Source: SKLM01 sp964450435
GTDB lineage: Bacteria > Chloroflexota > Anaerolineae > B4-G1
Assembly (NCBI GenBank): GCA_964450435.1
Contig: CAYVCX010000028.1
Span: forward strand, 1-35,073
Direction of reading: 5' to 3'
DNA: 35,073 nt
Positions 12,607-21,173 of this stretch are shown piece by piece (position 1 is the first letter of the stretch; each line of letters begins with the position of its first letter). The notes below the pieces were generated by a model. The model did no database searches. It had not been told where the DNA came from and saw only the letters and a list, made by a program, of their open reading frames with translations. The position numbers and the translations under genes are program-made.

Positions 12607-15063
12607 GTGTCCCGCTTGGATAGGCTCTCCGACGTGAAGCTCAAGCTTCTGCTGCCCGTTCTGGTCTTCGTGGCGGCTTTTGCGCCCTACGCGGCCACTG
12701 CCGCGCCAGGGACGCTCTTTGGCGACCCTGCTGAGTACCAGTTCATTCCTGCCATTCTAGGTATCGCCCACCCGCCGGGTTACGCGTTCTACATCCTCCT
12801 GGCGAGACTGTGGCAGCTCCTGGTTCCGGTGGGCACCATCGCCCTCCGTACCAACCTCCTGTCCGCTGCTGTGGGTGCCTGGGCGGTGACGGCGATCTAT
12901 CTCATCACTCGGGAGATCGGGCTGGCCATCGTCCGGGATGGGGCTCGATCGGGGGACAGGGCCGGCCTACTTGCGCGCCGGCCGCCCGATCGACCGGTCT
13001 TGCTGCTGACTCCCCCCTCTCTCTTCGCGGCTTTTGCCCTGGCCGCCGCTCCGAATCTGTGGCAGCACGCTATTCACGCCAATCCCCACATCGTCAGTGC
13101 CGCGCTGGCGGCCACGCACTTGTGGTTGTTGACTCGCTGGTGGCGGACGGGGCGCGATCGTTGGCTCGCCGTTTTCGCCTCGGCTCTGGGCCTCGCGGCC
13201 ACACATCATCCCATCACTATGATGGGAGTGCCAGGCTACGCGCTCTTCGTCTTGTTGGTGCGACCTCGTATTCTGCTTCAATGGCGGACCTGGGTGCCCG
13301 CACTGGCGTGTCTGCTCCTGGGGCTGGTGCCTCTCCTTTACTATCCTGTGCGCAGTCCCAGCGTGCCGTTTGGGCCCACCGACATGAATATCTGGGATGG
13401 GTTCCTGCGTCACTTGAGTGCCCGCGGCTTGCGGGGCAATCTCTTCCACTTTGGCCTGGCCGAGCAACCCCATCGGGCCCTGGTCTTCTGGTCCTTGTTG
13501 CGGCTCCAGTTCCTTCTGCCTGTGATCCTTCTTGTGCCGCTGGGTCTGGCCGTCTTGGTCCGGCGTGCCCCCAAGCCGGCGTTGCTGTTTGGGGGATTCC
13601 TTCTCGTTCATCTTATCTTCACCCTCAACTCTGTTCAGGACGTGATGGCGTATCTGCTCTTGCCCCTTGCCGGTCTGGCGGTGCTGGCAGGAATAGGGGC
13701 TCTGGCTCTCACCGGCTGGGCCTTGCGGGGCGCCAGCGCGCAATGGCAAATCGGAAGGGATGATCGCCGGCTCCCTATCTCTGCCCTGCTCCTGGCCCTG
13801 GTTCTTCTGCCGTGGCCTGCCGTTCGAGCGGGTCAGAATGTCGCTCGGGGGATCTCCTTGCGGGACTTCACCAGCGCCGATGACTGGGTCGACGCCGTCC
13901 ATCGCCGCTTCGATGGGCAAGGGGAGGGGGCGGCCTTGCTCTCATCGTGGGAGCACCTGACACCGCTGTGGGCCCACGCCTACACCGAGGGCCGGCAGCT
14001 TGACGAGCGGGATGTGGAGCTGGTCTACGTCTCGACAGCCACACCCTGGGTCGAGTCGGTTTGGGCCCATATCGAGCAGCGGCCCGTCTATCTGCCTGAC
14101 TACCGTCCCGCCGTCCGGAATGCGGGCTTTCGTCTTGTGCCCGACGGCGCCTTCTATCGTGTTGAGCGTCCTCCCGTGACAGACGCGAGACCGTCGCGCT
14201 GGCTCGATGTCTGGGCCGATGACCGCGTCCGCATCCTGGGCTACGATCTGCCCGGTGCTACCGTGCGGGCCGGGGATCCGCTGCCCCTGGTCATTTACCA
14301 GGGCGTCTCCCAGTCTGTGGATGGTATATGGATGCCCTATGCTCAGTTGGGCCCGGTGGAGAATCGCTGGACCACGGACAGCCGCCTGCTCACTTCCGAG
14401 TGGCAGCCGGGTGAAGTTGTCGCCGAGTACTACGAGCTGCTGGTGCCCTTCGACCTTCCGCCTGGCGACTATCCGCTCCGGCTGGGATACGCCGATCTCA
14501 GCGGTGGGCGCCCCGAGCTTTCCCTGTCGACGGGTGAGACGACTGTTGTCCTCGAGTCTATTACGGTCATGCCCCGCGATGGTGGTCCGCCAGCAGACGT
14601 GTTGGAACGGGTCCTGGCCAACCTCGACAATCAGGTCGCGTTGACGCGAGCCAATGTCCGCCGGGGCGGGCAGGTGCGTCGCGATTTCTGGGATGAGCCC
14701 ATCGTTGCTCGTGCTGGCGGTGTCCTCCACCTGACGCTGGGTTGGCGCGCTCTCGCATCTCCTCGCGATAGCGCGACCGTCTTTATTCACTTGATCGACG
14801 CCGCCGACCGTCCGGTTGCGGGGTGGGACTATACCCCGCTTGGTGGATCCGCCCCCACGTACCTGTGGTTCCCCAAGTGGCTGGTGGGTCAGACGTTTGT
14901 CGATCCGTATCGCCTGGCCCTTCCGGACGACCTGCCTCCGGGAGACTACCGGTTGGAGGTAGGCATGTATGGGATGACTTCACACCGTCGTCTCCCTGTG
15001 GTAAGCTCGTCGGGAGATCTGGCCGGCGATCGTGTGGTCCTTGGCCCCGTGCGCGTCGAATGA
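12607..15063 (+). CDS. DUF2723 membrane protein, glycosyltransferase-like
   Basis: This 818-residue membrane protein has about 10-12 hydrophobic helices in residues 10-425, then a soluble part of nearly 400 residues. The DUF2723 hallmark is at the N-terminus: an Asp-containing loop after the first helix (TLFGDPAEYQF) followed by LGIAHPPGYAFYILLARLWQ. DUF2723 proteins are related to GT-C type O-mannosyl and lipid-sugar-dependent glycosyltransferases, where such a loop aspartate is catalytic. The C-terminal half contains repeated strand-rich LPPGDY.L..G segments, probably outside the cell. GTG start without a strong ribosome site. It likely glycosylates envelope proteins or lipids; the acceptor is unknown. 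Confidence 0.85.
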   Translation: MSRLDRLSDVKLKLLLPVLVFVAAFAPYAATAAPGTLFGDPAEYQFIPAILGIAHPPGYAFYILLARLWQLLVPVGTIALRTNLLSAAVGAWAVTAIYLITREIGLAIVRDGARSGDRAGLLARRPPDRPVLLLTPPSLFAAFALAAAPNLWQHAIHANPHIVSAALAATHLWLLTRWWRTGRDRWLAVFASALGLAATHHPITMMGVPGYALFVLLVRPRILLQWRTWVPALACLLLGLVPLLYYPVRSPSVPFGPTDMNIWDGFLRHLSARGLRGNLFHFGLAEQPHRALVFWSLLRLQFLLPVILLVPLGLAVLVRRAPKPALLFGGFLLVHLIFTLNSVQDVMAYLLLPLAGLAVLAGIGALALTGWALRGASAQWQIGRDDRRLPISALLLALVLLPWPAVRAGQNVARGISLRDFTSADDWVDAVHRRFDGQGEGAALLSSWEHLTPLWAHAYTEGRQLDERDVELVYVSTATPWVESVWAHIEQRPVYLPDYRPAVRNAGFRLVPDGAFYRVERPPVTDARPSRWLDVWADDRVRILGYDLPGATVRAGDPLPLVIYQGVSQSVDGIWMPYAQLGPVENRWTTDSRLLTSEWQPGEVVAEYYELLVPFDLPPGDYPLRLGYADLSGGRPELSLSTGETTVVLESITVMPRDGGPPADVLERVLANLDNQVALTRANVRRGGQVRRDFWDEPIVARAGGVLHLTLGWRALASPRDSATVFIHLIDAADRPVAGWDYTPLGGSAPTYLWFPKWLVGQTFVDPYRLALPDDLPPGDYRLEVGMYGMTSHRRLPVVSSSGDLAGDRVVLGPVRVE

Positions 15064-15080
15064 GAGGGAGGTAGCGGACG

Positions 15081-15575
15081 ATGGAGACTGCGTTGCTGCT
15101 CTGGGCACTGGCCCTGACCGCTCTGATGGTTGTGGGTATCTTGTGGGTGTTCGACCTGCGGGACCGCCTTCTTCGGCTGGAGAGACGCCTCGAGAGCCTG
15201 CTCACCGGCGAGGAGGACGAGGATCCTGGAATGGCCTTGGGCCCTCTGACGGCTCGCTTCTCCCGGATGAACGCACGCACCGAACGACTGGCTGTCCAGA
15301 CCCGGGGGATCGAGAAAACGTTGCAGCACTCTGTACAGGGTATGGGGATGGTCCGCTACAGTGCCTACGCAGACACCGGTGGGGATCAGAGCTTCTCCCT
15401 CGCACTGGTCGACGGCGAGGGAGATGGAGTGGTTCTGTCAGGGCTGTATGCAAGAGATACCACCCGTGTATACGCCAAACCTGTCGAGGGCTGGAGCTCG
15501 CCCAGATCGTTGACCGGCGAAGAGGAGCTGGCCCTATCCAAGGCCCGTCGGGTGGTCATCCCTGACCTGGATTGA
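15081..15575 (+). CDS. DUF4446 family protein
   Basis: This 164-residue protein has an N-terminal membrane helix (about 3-24), a short coiled-coil region (about 27-43) and the DUF4446 core. The core shows VRYSAYADTGGDQSFSLAL, DGVVLSGLYARDTTRVYAKP and a C-terminal LTGEEELAL helix. GGGAGGT lies ahead of the ATG, 17 bases after the upstream stop, so it is probably translated from the same message as the DUF2723 gene. Function unknown; in many genomes the family sits near chromosome-partition or envelope genes. The bactofilin promoter overlaps its stop codon. Confidence 0.88.
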   Translation: METALLLWALALTALMVVGILWVFDLRDRLLRLERRLESLLTGEEDEDPGMALGPLTARFSRMNARTERLAVQTRGIEKTLQHSVQGMGMVRYSAYADTGGDQSFSLALVDGEGDGVVLSGLYARDTTRVYAKPVEGWSSPRSLTGEEELALSKARRVVIPDLD

Positions 15576-15600
15576 CAGTAGAAAAGACCTGATATACGAT
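15572..15600 (+). promoter_or_regulatory. Bactofilin promoter overlapping the upstream stop codon
   Basis: TTGACA (15572-15577) contains the TGA stop of the DUF4446 gene, and TACGAT (15595-15600) lies exactly 17 bases on. The start near 15607 gives a leader of about 58 bases ending in an AAGGAGA ribosome site. Confidence 0.6.
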
Positions 15601-15665
15601 GGTTCTTTTCGCGTTATTGACCGCATTGAGACAAGCCGAGACGAGACAGGACTAAGGAGACTCTC

Positions 15666-16154
15666 ATGTTTGGAAGAGGAAAGAAGAACGAAAAGACGCC
15701 TGTTCGCAAGAAGGCCGGGCCCGCAGAGATTGAGACGGTAATCGGGGCCAACGCCTATTTCCGCGGTGATATCCAGTCTGACGGAAATGCCCGCATCGAG
15801 GGCGTCTTTGAAGGTACGATTGACGTCACCGGCAACGTGGTGATTGGCGAGGGCGCGAAGGTCGTCGCCACCATCAAGGCCAATAACATCTCTGTGTCAG
15901 GCGCGGTCAAGGGGGACATCAGCGGTAACAAGGTCGAGATTCTGGACAACGGCCGTGTGTGGGGCAATCTGAAGGTCAGCTCGCTCCTCCTGAACGAGGG
16001 AGCGTATCTGCGCGGTCAGACGACGATGACGGGCGACTTGGAACCTCCGATGATCGAACCTCCGAAGAAGTCGGCGGAGGGGACTGAAGCCTCCGTAGGC
16101 AAGATCGTTGACGTGGAGCCCAGGGTGAAGGGGCCCGCCGAGACCGACGGATAG
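15666..16154 (+). CDS. Bactofilin (polymer-forming cytoskeletal protein)
   Basis: This 162-residue protein polymerises without nucleotides into filaments under the membrane that organise envelope synthesis or cell shape. A basic N-terminal tail (about 1-20, many Lys) precedes the beta-helical bactofilin core at about 22-120: TVIGANAYFRGDIQSDGNAR, GVFEGTIDVTGNVVIGEGAK, ATIKANNISVSGAVKGDIS, then VEILDNGRVWGNLKVS and LNEGAYLRGQTTM. A Pro/Lys/Glu-rich tail follows. Length and order are typical. It has its own promoter and ends ahead of a shared hairpin that separates it from the convergent stress-protein gene. Confidence 0.95.
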   Translation: MFGRGKKNEKTPVRKKAGPAEIETVIGANAYFRGDIQSDGNARIEGVFEGTIDVTGNVVIGEGAKVVATIKANNISVSGAVKGDISGNKVEILDNGRVWGNLKVSSLLLNEGAYLRGQTTMTGDLEPPMIEPPKKSAEGTEASVGKIVDVEPRVKGPAETDG

Positions 16155-16280
16155 GCTGGCACAGAATCTTTGGGACTTTGTTGCCCGTGTGCGTGTTCTG
16201 TCCATCCTCTGGCCGCCAAGAGCCACTCAGTCCTGATCCGTGTGCCACCGACAGCAGACAACACATCCATTGCAAGCGAA

Positions 16281-16309
16281 AAGCCCTCGCTATCCTTCGG
16301 CGAGGGCTT
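16281..16309. terminator. Bidirectional terminator between bactofilin and universal stress protein genes
   Basis: AAGCCCTCGC (16281-16290) and GCGAGGGCTT (16300-16309) pair over ten bases around a nine-base loop. On the minus strand the hairpin runs into TTTTCGC; on the plus strand into CTTGATCC. It sits between two converging genes and can serve both. Confidence 0.75.
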
Positions 16310-16345
16310 CTTGATCCCTGAGACCCGCTTCTGGTGTTGCGAGGA

Positions 16346-17188
16346 TCATCCCATCACAAGCACCGGACACGTTAACTCGTCCAATAGTCGAGTGATCTCG
16401 TCTCCACTGAAGACGGCCCGACTCAGCATCAGTATGCCGCACCGCGCGGTTTGAACGCTCCAGATCAGTGCTGTTATACCGGAACTGGTCAGTTTACGAT
16501 AACGCACGACCAGGTCTTCGCCCTCCAAGCGCTTGGTAAGCCGGCTCTCCTGCTCTTCCGACGGCCTCGCGGGGTCATCATTGATGAGTATGGAGAGAAA
16601 GCCTCCTGTCACCTTGGCTAACCGACACGCGAGCGGCAGCGCGCGGTCCGCGTGAGGCGAGCCGTCGTGGGGGATGACCACCGGAGACTGGATCTGCGCC
16701 CCTTGCGAGATCAGGAGCACCGAGTGCCGGGCCTTCGTCGCCGCCGCTCGTGCCGTGGAGCCTGTTCTCTGTCGCTGCATCACGGGGCGGCTGGCTTTTC
16801 CCACGCATAACAGATCTGCCCTCGTCGCCGCTTCCAGCACCTCGGACGGCACGCTGCCTCGCGCCACCTGGAAGGTCCACTCGATCTTCCGCTGCCTGCA
16901 TGTCGACGAGATCGCCTTGCGTGCTTGACGCGCCTGGGCACGCAGCTGGCGTCTCATAGTGCCTGGGTCCATATGGGCGTGCCTGGCGAAGGGGAACTGT
17001 AACTCTCGCGCCATCGGTAGTCCTGCGATACGCAGCAGGTTGATGTCCTCGACGAAAAGCCCGTGAAGCTCTGCCTCGAGGCTGCTTGCTAGCTCGGCTG
17101 CTGCCTCGAGCGCTGCCAGGCTGTGGTCCGATGCATCGAGGGCCACCAGGATGCGCTGGATTATTGGCTCTTCTTGCTCGTTCGTCAT
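16346..17188 (-). CDS. Universal stress protein with two UspA domains
   Basis: This 280-residue cytoplasmic protein has two tandem UspA folds. Domain 1 (about 10-145) begins QRILVALDASDHSLAALEAA and ends with LLCVGKASRPVMQRQRTGSTA, near the family's G-x2-G-x9-G nucleotide motif. Domain 2 (about 160-280) begins PVVIPHDGSPHADRALPLAC and ends GILMLSRAVFSGDEITRLL before CPVLVMG. It lies 9 bases downstream of the Lon-like protease gene, with GAGGAG as its ribosome site inside that gene's end, so the two form a stress operon on the minus strand. Whether it binds ATP cannot be told. Confidence 0.9.
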   Translation of the reverse strand: MTNEQEEPIIQRILVALDASDHSLAALEAAAELASSLEAELHGLFVEDINLLRIAGLPMARELQFPFARHAHMDPGTMRRQLRAQARQARKAISSTCRQRKIEWTFQVARGSVPSEVLEAATRADLLCVGKASRPVMQRQRTGSTARAAATKARHSVLLISQGAQIQSPVVIPHDGSPHADRALPLACRLAKVTGGFLSILINDDPARPSEEQESRLTKRLEGEDLVVRYRKLTSSGITALIWSVQTARCGILMLSRAVFSGDEITRLLDELTCPVLVMG

Positions 17189-17197
17189 GCCGTCGGC

Positions 17198-19642
17198 TCA
17201 CTCCTCACTGCTCGTGGGCTCTGAGTCCTCCTCGGTCGAGGCTGAAGCGCCTTCAGCAAAATCACGTTGCTTCTCCGCCAGCTCAACCAATCGCGCCTCG
17301 ACTCGTCCGTTGATGCTCTGCTCGGGAAACTCCCCTTCATCGTCGCGCTCCCCGGCGGACACCCCGGTCAGCAGCTCGATCGCTTCGTCAACTGTCGCCA
17401 CGGGGTAGATGTTGAATTCCTGTCGTCTTACCGCCTCCACCACGTCGTGGCGGAGCATCACATGCTCCACGTTCGCCGCAGGAATCAGAACGCCTTGAGT
17501 GCTGGTCAGCCCTTTGGGGCTGCAGGCGTCGAAGAACCCTTCGATCTTCTCGTTTACTCCGCCGATGGGTTGGACCTCTCCGTGCTGGTTGACGGAGCCG
17601 GTCACCGCCAGAGACTGTCTGATTGGCGCGTCCGCCAGCGCCGAGAGAAGAGCGCATAGCTCTGCCAGCGAGGCGCTATCGCCCTCAATCCCGGCATAAG
17701 ACTGCTCGAAGACCAAACTCGCAGAGAGCGAGAGTGGGTACTCGGGCGCGTATCGCCCGCCCAGGAAGCCCGATAGGATGAGCACGCCTTTCGAGTGGAT
17801 CGGACCACCCAGCTCCACCTCGCGCTCGATGTCCACCACGTTCCCTTTCCCCAACCTTGTACGCGCCGTGATCCGGTTGGGGCGGCCAAAAGCGTAGTTG
17901 CCCAGTGCGATGATCGAGAGACCGTTGACCTGACCCGACCTCTTCCCTTCCGTGTCGATCAGGATCATGCCCCGCTGGATGTGCTCTTGTGTTCGTTCGC
18001 GCAGCCGGTCCGCACGCGCAATCCGTTCGTCGATCGCCCTCTGAACGTCGTCAGCGGTGACGGCATCCCGCCCGGCATGGCCCGCCCAGTAGTCAGCCTC
18101 TTCCAGAAGGTCGGCGACACTCAACAGATGGATCGAGAGCTTCTTGTTATCCCCCGCGATGCGGCTGCTCCGTTCAATGACTCGCGCAACAGCGTTCCGA
18201 TCGAAGGGTCTTAGTTCCTCTCGACGCGCCATCGTCGCGACCAGGCGAGCGTACAGCTGGTGGTTCTCTCCTGTCCTGGGCATCTCATCGCTGAAGTCGG
18301 CTCCCACCTTGAACAGCTCGCTGAAATCAGGGTCGTACTGGTTCAACAGGTAATAGAGCAGCCTCTCGCCTATCAGCACCACCTTGACCCTGAGGGGAAT
18401 CGGTTCCGGTTCCAGCGAAACCGTGCTGACCAGGCTCAATGCCTGGCTCAAGGACTCGATCCGCAACTCCCCGGAGCGGAGCACCCGCTTGAGCCCCTCC
18501 CAGGCGTACGGCTGCATCAAGAGTTCGCGCGCGTCGATGATCAGATAGCCCTGGTTTGCCCTGTGGAGTGCACCTGCCCGGATCAGGTTGAAGTCGGTCA
18601 CCAGCGCACCCATCTGCGCTAGATGCTCGATCCGGCCAATGAGGTTATTGTATGTGGGGTGCCCTTCGTGGATGACCGGAGCGCCTTCGGCTTCGCTGTG
18701 GTCCACCACCACGTTCACCTTGTAGCGGCGGAACGAGGCTTCTCGAACGCTCTCCATCGGTATCCCCAGTATGTTCCCCTCGTCATCTTCGCCAGTCCGG
18801 CGAAACTCGTCCACACTCTCTACTACGTCATCCTTGACCGCCTCCAGGTACTCTACCACGTCTTCAATGTCGGCGTATTTCTCCTGCAACTCCTCAATGC
18901 GGTGCCCCACAGCCAGCATCGCCACTTGGCGGTCCAGCTCTTTCATGCGCTCTCGGGCTTCTCGCTGCCACTGCCGTGCCCGGCGCATCGCCTCCTGGAG
19001 GTCTTCTTGGAGCTCACCGATGTCCTCTTTGACCCGTTCGCGCTCCTCTTCCGACAGCTTCTGGAACTCATCGGGGCTGACGACCTCACCGTCCTTGATG
19101 GGGGCAAAAGCCATCCCCACCGGCGTCCGGATCAGGGCGATCCCTCGTTCCTTTGCTTTCTCCTGGACCTCGTTGAGTGCTCCTTCTTGCTTCTCCGCGT
19201 ACTCCTCTCTCAACTCCTGCTTCCGGGTCTGGTAGTCCTCGCTCTCGAACAGTGAGGGGACAGCGGTTCGCAGCTCCTCGACCAGCTCATCCATATCGTC
19301 CCGAAGCTCGATCCCTCTTCCTGGCTGCAGCTGCAACGCCTTCGGCTTCTTGGCATCGTCGAAGTTGTTCACGTAGCACCAGTCCGATGGGGTCGCTTCG
19401 CCCGAGGCCCTGCGGTCCAGAAACTGAGAGATTGTGGTGCGCTTGCCCGTGCCGCTCGGCCCCAGGGCGAATAGGTTGTACCCATCTCGCTGAATGCCGA
19501 TACCGAACTGAACCGCCCCCACAGCGCGTTCCTGCCCGATGATCTCGCTCAGCTTCTCCAATTCTTCCGTCGTCTCGAAGTCGAACTGTGCCGGATCACA
19601 GATCTGACGCAGTCTGTCTGCCTCTATTGGCTGCACTGTCAT
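17198..19642 (-). CDS. Lon-like ATP-dependent protease (AAA+ plus S16 domain, COG1067 type)
   Basis: This 814-residue cytoplasmic protease unfolds and degrades proteins. The nucleotide site GPSGTGKR is at 61-68: the lysine is present, but Arg stands where Ser or Thr is usual, followed by TT. A long charged coiled-coil insertion (about 120-270) replaces the Lon N-domain. AAA sensor regions follow, with the segment LIIDARELLMQPYAWEGLKR around the Walker B region. The C-terminal S16 domain has the Ser/Lys dyad: Ser656 in GDSASLAEL and Lys699 in GGVNEKIEGFF. An acidic tail ends the protein. AAGGAGA precedes the ATG. This is the LonB/YcbZ-like class rather than canonical Lon. Confidence 0.93.
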   Translation of the reverse strand: MTVQPIEADRLRQICDPAQFDFETTEELEKLSEIIGQERAVGAVQFGIGIQRDGYNLFALGPSGTGKRTTISQFLDRRASGEATPSDWCYVNNFDDAKKPKALQLQPGRGIELRDDMDELVEELRTAVPSLFESEDYQTRKQELREEYAEKQEGALNEVQEKAKERGIALIRTPVGMAFAPIKDGEVVSPDEFQKLSEEERERVKEDIGELQEDLQEAMRRARQWQREARERMKELDRQVAMLAVGHRIEELQEKYADIEDVVEYLEAVKDDVVESVDEFRRTGEDDEGNILGIPMESVREASFRRYKVNVVVDHSEAEGAPVIHEGHPTYNNLIGRIEHLAQMGALVTDFNLIRAGALHRANQGYLIIDARELLMQPYAWEGLKRVLRSGELRIESLSQALSLVSTVSLEPEPIPLRVKVVLIGERLLYYLLNQYDPDFSELFKVGADFSDEMPRTGENHQLYARLVATMARREELRPFDRNAVARVIERSSRIAGDNKKLSIHLLSVADLLEEADYWAGHAGRDAVTADDVQRAIDERIARADRLRERTQEHIQRGMILIDTEGKRSGQVNGLSIIALGNYAFGRPNRITARTRLGKGNVVDIEREVELGGPIHSKGVLILSGFLGGRYAPEYPLSLSASLVFEQSYAGIEGDSASLAELCALLSALADAPIRQSLAVTGSVNQHGEVQPIGGVNEKIEGFFDACSPKGLTSTQGVLIPAANVEHVMLRHDVVEAVRRQEFNIYPVATVDEAIELLTGVSAGERDDEGEFPEQSINGRVEARLVELAEKQRDFAEGASASTEEDSEPTSSEE

Positions 19643-19907
19643 TGATTAGTCTCCTTGTTGCGTTGCCTCCCACAGCCTGGCCCCATAACCACCCTTCCTT
19701 CTCGTTCGCAGAGAATCCACGGTGCGCTGGCACAACTCCGGATAACGAAGACCGTCCACCCGTCTCGTCCGGAGCGGTACAGACCAGGGCAGAGCACGCG
19801 AGGTGAGGGATTCTCGCCCCGCTGCCCGGTAGCAAACTCGGGCCCGACGAGATCCCTCTCTCCCCGGTCGCTGATTGTGACTCCTCTGGCGATGTCAGGC
19901 TCCATCA

Positions 19908-20348
19908 TCAGGGCGATAGCCTGGGTTCGAAGTCGATGAATGCCTCCCGCCACTTCTCGGGGATCGGGATCGGATGCTCGGCTTCGTAATCGTAACACAC
20001 TTGGGCGGTCCGCGCCTCCGCGGCCAGTCTTCGATCCCCACCCTCCACCCGGTATTCAAAGATAAAGCTCGAGTGACGCACTTCGCTCACCCGGATATGG
20101 ACGCTTACGCATTCCCCCAGCGTCAGCGGCGATTTGAACTGGCAGCTGGCCTCGGCCAGGATGAACCCTATGCCCGCCGGTGCGTCAGGCACAACTCCTA
20201 ACTCTCGCAGGTATTCGACGCGGGCCTGCTCCAGGTAGGTGAAGTAGACCGCGTTGTTTACATGGTTCAGTGCGTCAAGATCGCGCCAGCGGACTTGGAT
20301 CCTGGTGGAGAAGCGAAAGGCAGAGACATCCAGGGCGTCGTCGCTCAT
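19908..20348 (-). CDS. Acyl-CoA thioesterase, 4HBT (YbgC/FadM) family
   Basis: This 146-residue hotdog-fold enzyme should hydrolyse acyl-CoA thioesters. The active-site segment RWRDLDALNHVNNAVYFTYL carries the catalytic Asp of the 4-hydroxybenzoyl-CoA thioesterase family, followed by EQARVEYLRELG and a later FIFEYRV strand. The ATG at 20348 was chosen over one 12 bases upstream because GAGGGAGG directly precedes it. It lies 39 bases downstream of the phosphoesterase gene and is probably co-transcribed. The 265 bases between it and the protease gene hold no gene; they probably carry the protease promoter. Confidence 0.9.
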   Translation of the reverse strand: MSDDALDVSAFRFSTRIQVRWRDLDALNHVNNAVYFTYLEQARVEYLRELGVVPDAPAGIGFILAEASCQFKSPLTLGECVSVHIRVSEVRHSSFIFEYRVEGGDRRLAAEARTAQVCYDYEAEHPIPIPEKWREAFIDFEPRLSP

Positions 20349-20387
20349 AGCCTCCCTCATCCTACTGCTAATCGGCCAGCAATCTGC

Positions 20388-20876
20388 TCAGACGTTGATG
20401 AACGTCACTTCATCTGTCTCCAGGTCGAGGATACCGAAGGACCGCTGCTCCCAGCGGAGCCCGCCCAGCGCGCCGGGGTTGATCACCCGGGTCTGGCCAA
20501 TGCACTCGTCGCGCCTTCGATGGGTGTGGCCGTGGATCACGTAGGCATAGTCCCCGGCGCTGATCAGTCTCCTCAGTTCGCCTTCCCGATCTCCATGTAT
20601 CAGGAGCGCTGAATGCCCTTTGAGCGTGAGCCGGTGGCGTTCTGCCAGTCTCCCGTTTCCCAGGGTCTCGAGCGCTGCCTGCTCCAGCTCTGGATGATGG
20701 TCGACGTTCCCCCGGGCAATCCAGGCATCGAATCCGGAGAGCGCCTCGACGATGGCCGGACCCGCGAGGTCGCCGCAGTGCAGCACCATGCTGATGCCTT
20801 CCTCGCGCAAGATCTCAAGGGCCCTCTCGAGGTTCCGCAGATCGTCGTGTGTATCGGAGATGATGCCGATTCTCAT
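20388..20876 (-). CDS. YfcE/MJ0936-type metallophosphoesterase
   Basis: This 162-residue calcineurin-like phosphodiesterase has all metal-binding motifs: MRIGIISDTHDDLRNL (D-x-H), VLHCGDLAG (GD), IARGNVDHH (GN[HD]), then LLIHGDREG and YVIHGHTHRRRD (GH-x-H). Length and order match the YfcE family, small phosphodiesterases of poorly known natural substrate. It is the first gene of a leftward pair with the thioesterase and has a promoter just upstream, back to back with the mutY upstream region. Confidence 0.93.
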   Translation of the reverse strand: MRIGIISDTHDDLRNLERALEILREEGISMVLHCGDLAGPAIVEALSGFDAWIARGNVDHHPELEQAALETLGNGRLAERHRLTLKGHSALLIHGDREGELRRLISAGDYAYVIHGHTHRRRDECIGQTRVINPGALGGLRWEQRSFGILDLETDEVTFINV

Positions 20877-20894
20877 GAGTGTTTGCCTTGCACA

Positions 20895-20923
20895 ATAATA
20901 GCAGGAATCTCAGCGTTGCACAA
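20895..20923 (-). promoter_or_regulatory. Promoter of the phosphoesterase-thioesterase pair
   Basis: On the minus strand TTGTGC (20918-20923) and TATTAT (20895-20900) are 17 bases apart. The start is near 20888, about 12 bases before the ATG, so the leader is very short. Confidence 0.45.
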
Positions 20924-21173
20924 TTCGGCCCGGGGCTCCGGGCTAGATCGTCCGCCCCAATTGCGGCGGGCGGCGACTTGTGCTCTGTTCAGGGCACGGT
21001 ATAGTTGTCCCTTACTGTTTCATCCTGTGTTCGTCGTCGAATCGGAGTTCTGCCCGGGGTGCTGCGGTCCGCTTGGAGGCGCCTCGCCACGTGCGGGCTC
21101 CGGGCCAGGGCCGGCTCTGTCTGAATGGCTGCGCCGTGATGGACCCTGTGATCGTGGCAGCGGGCAGTACGTT

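Noticed and set aside
19643..19907. Possible T-box-like leader upstream of the Lon-like protease gene
   Set aside because: GGTCTGTACCGCTCCGG on the minus strand faintly recalls a T-box core, but there is no specifier structure, no T-run terminator, and the downstream gene is not an amino-acid gene.
20613..21173. In-frame upstream extension of mutY by 187 codons
   Set aside because: It runs antisense through the phosphoesterase gene and lacks family similarity; MutY homologues start near the ATG at 21174.
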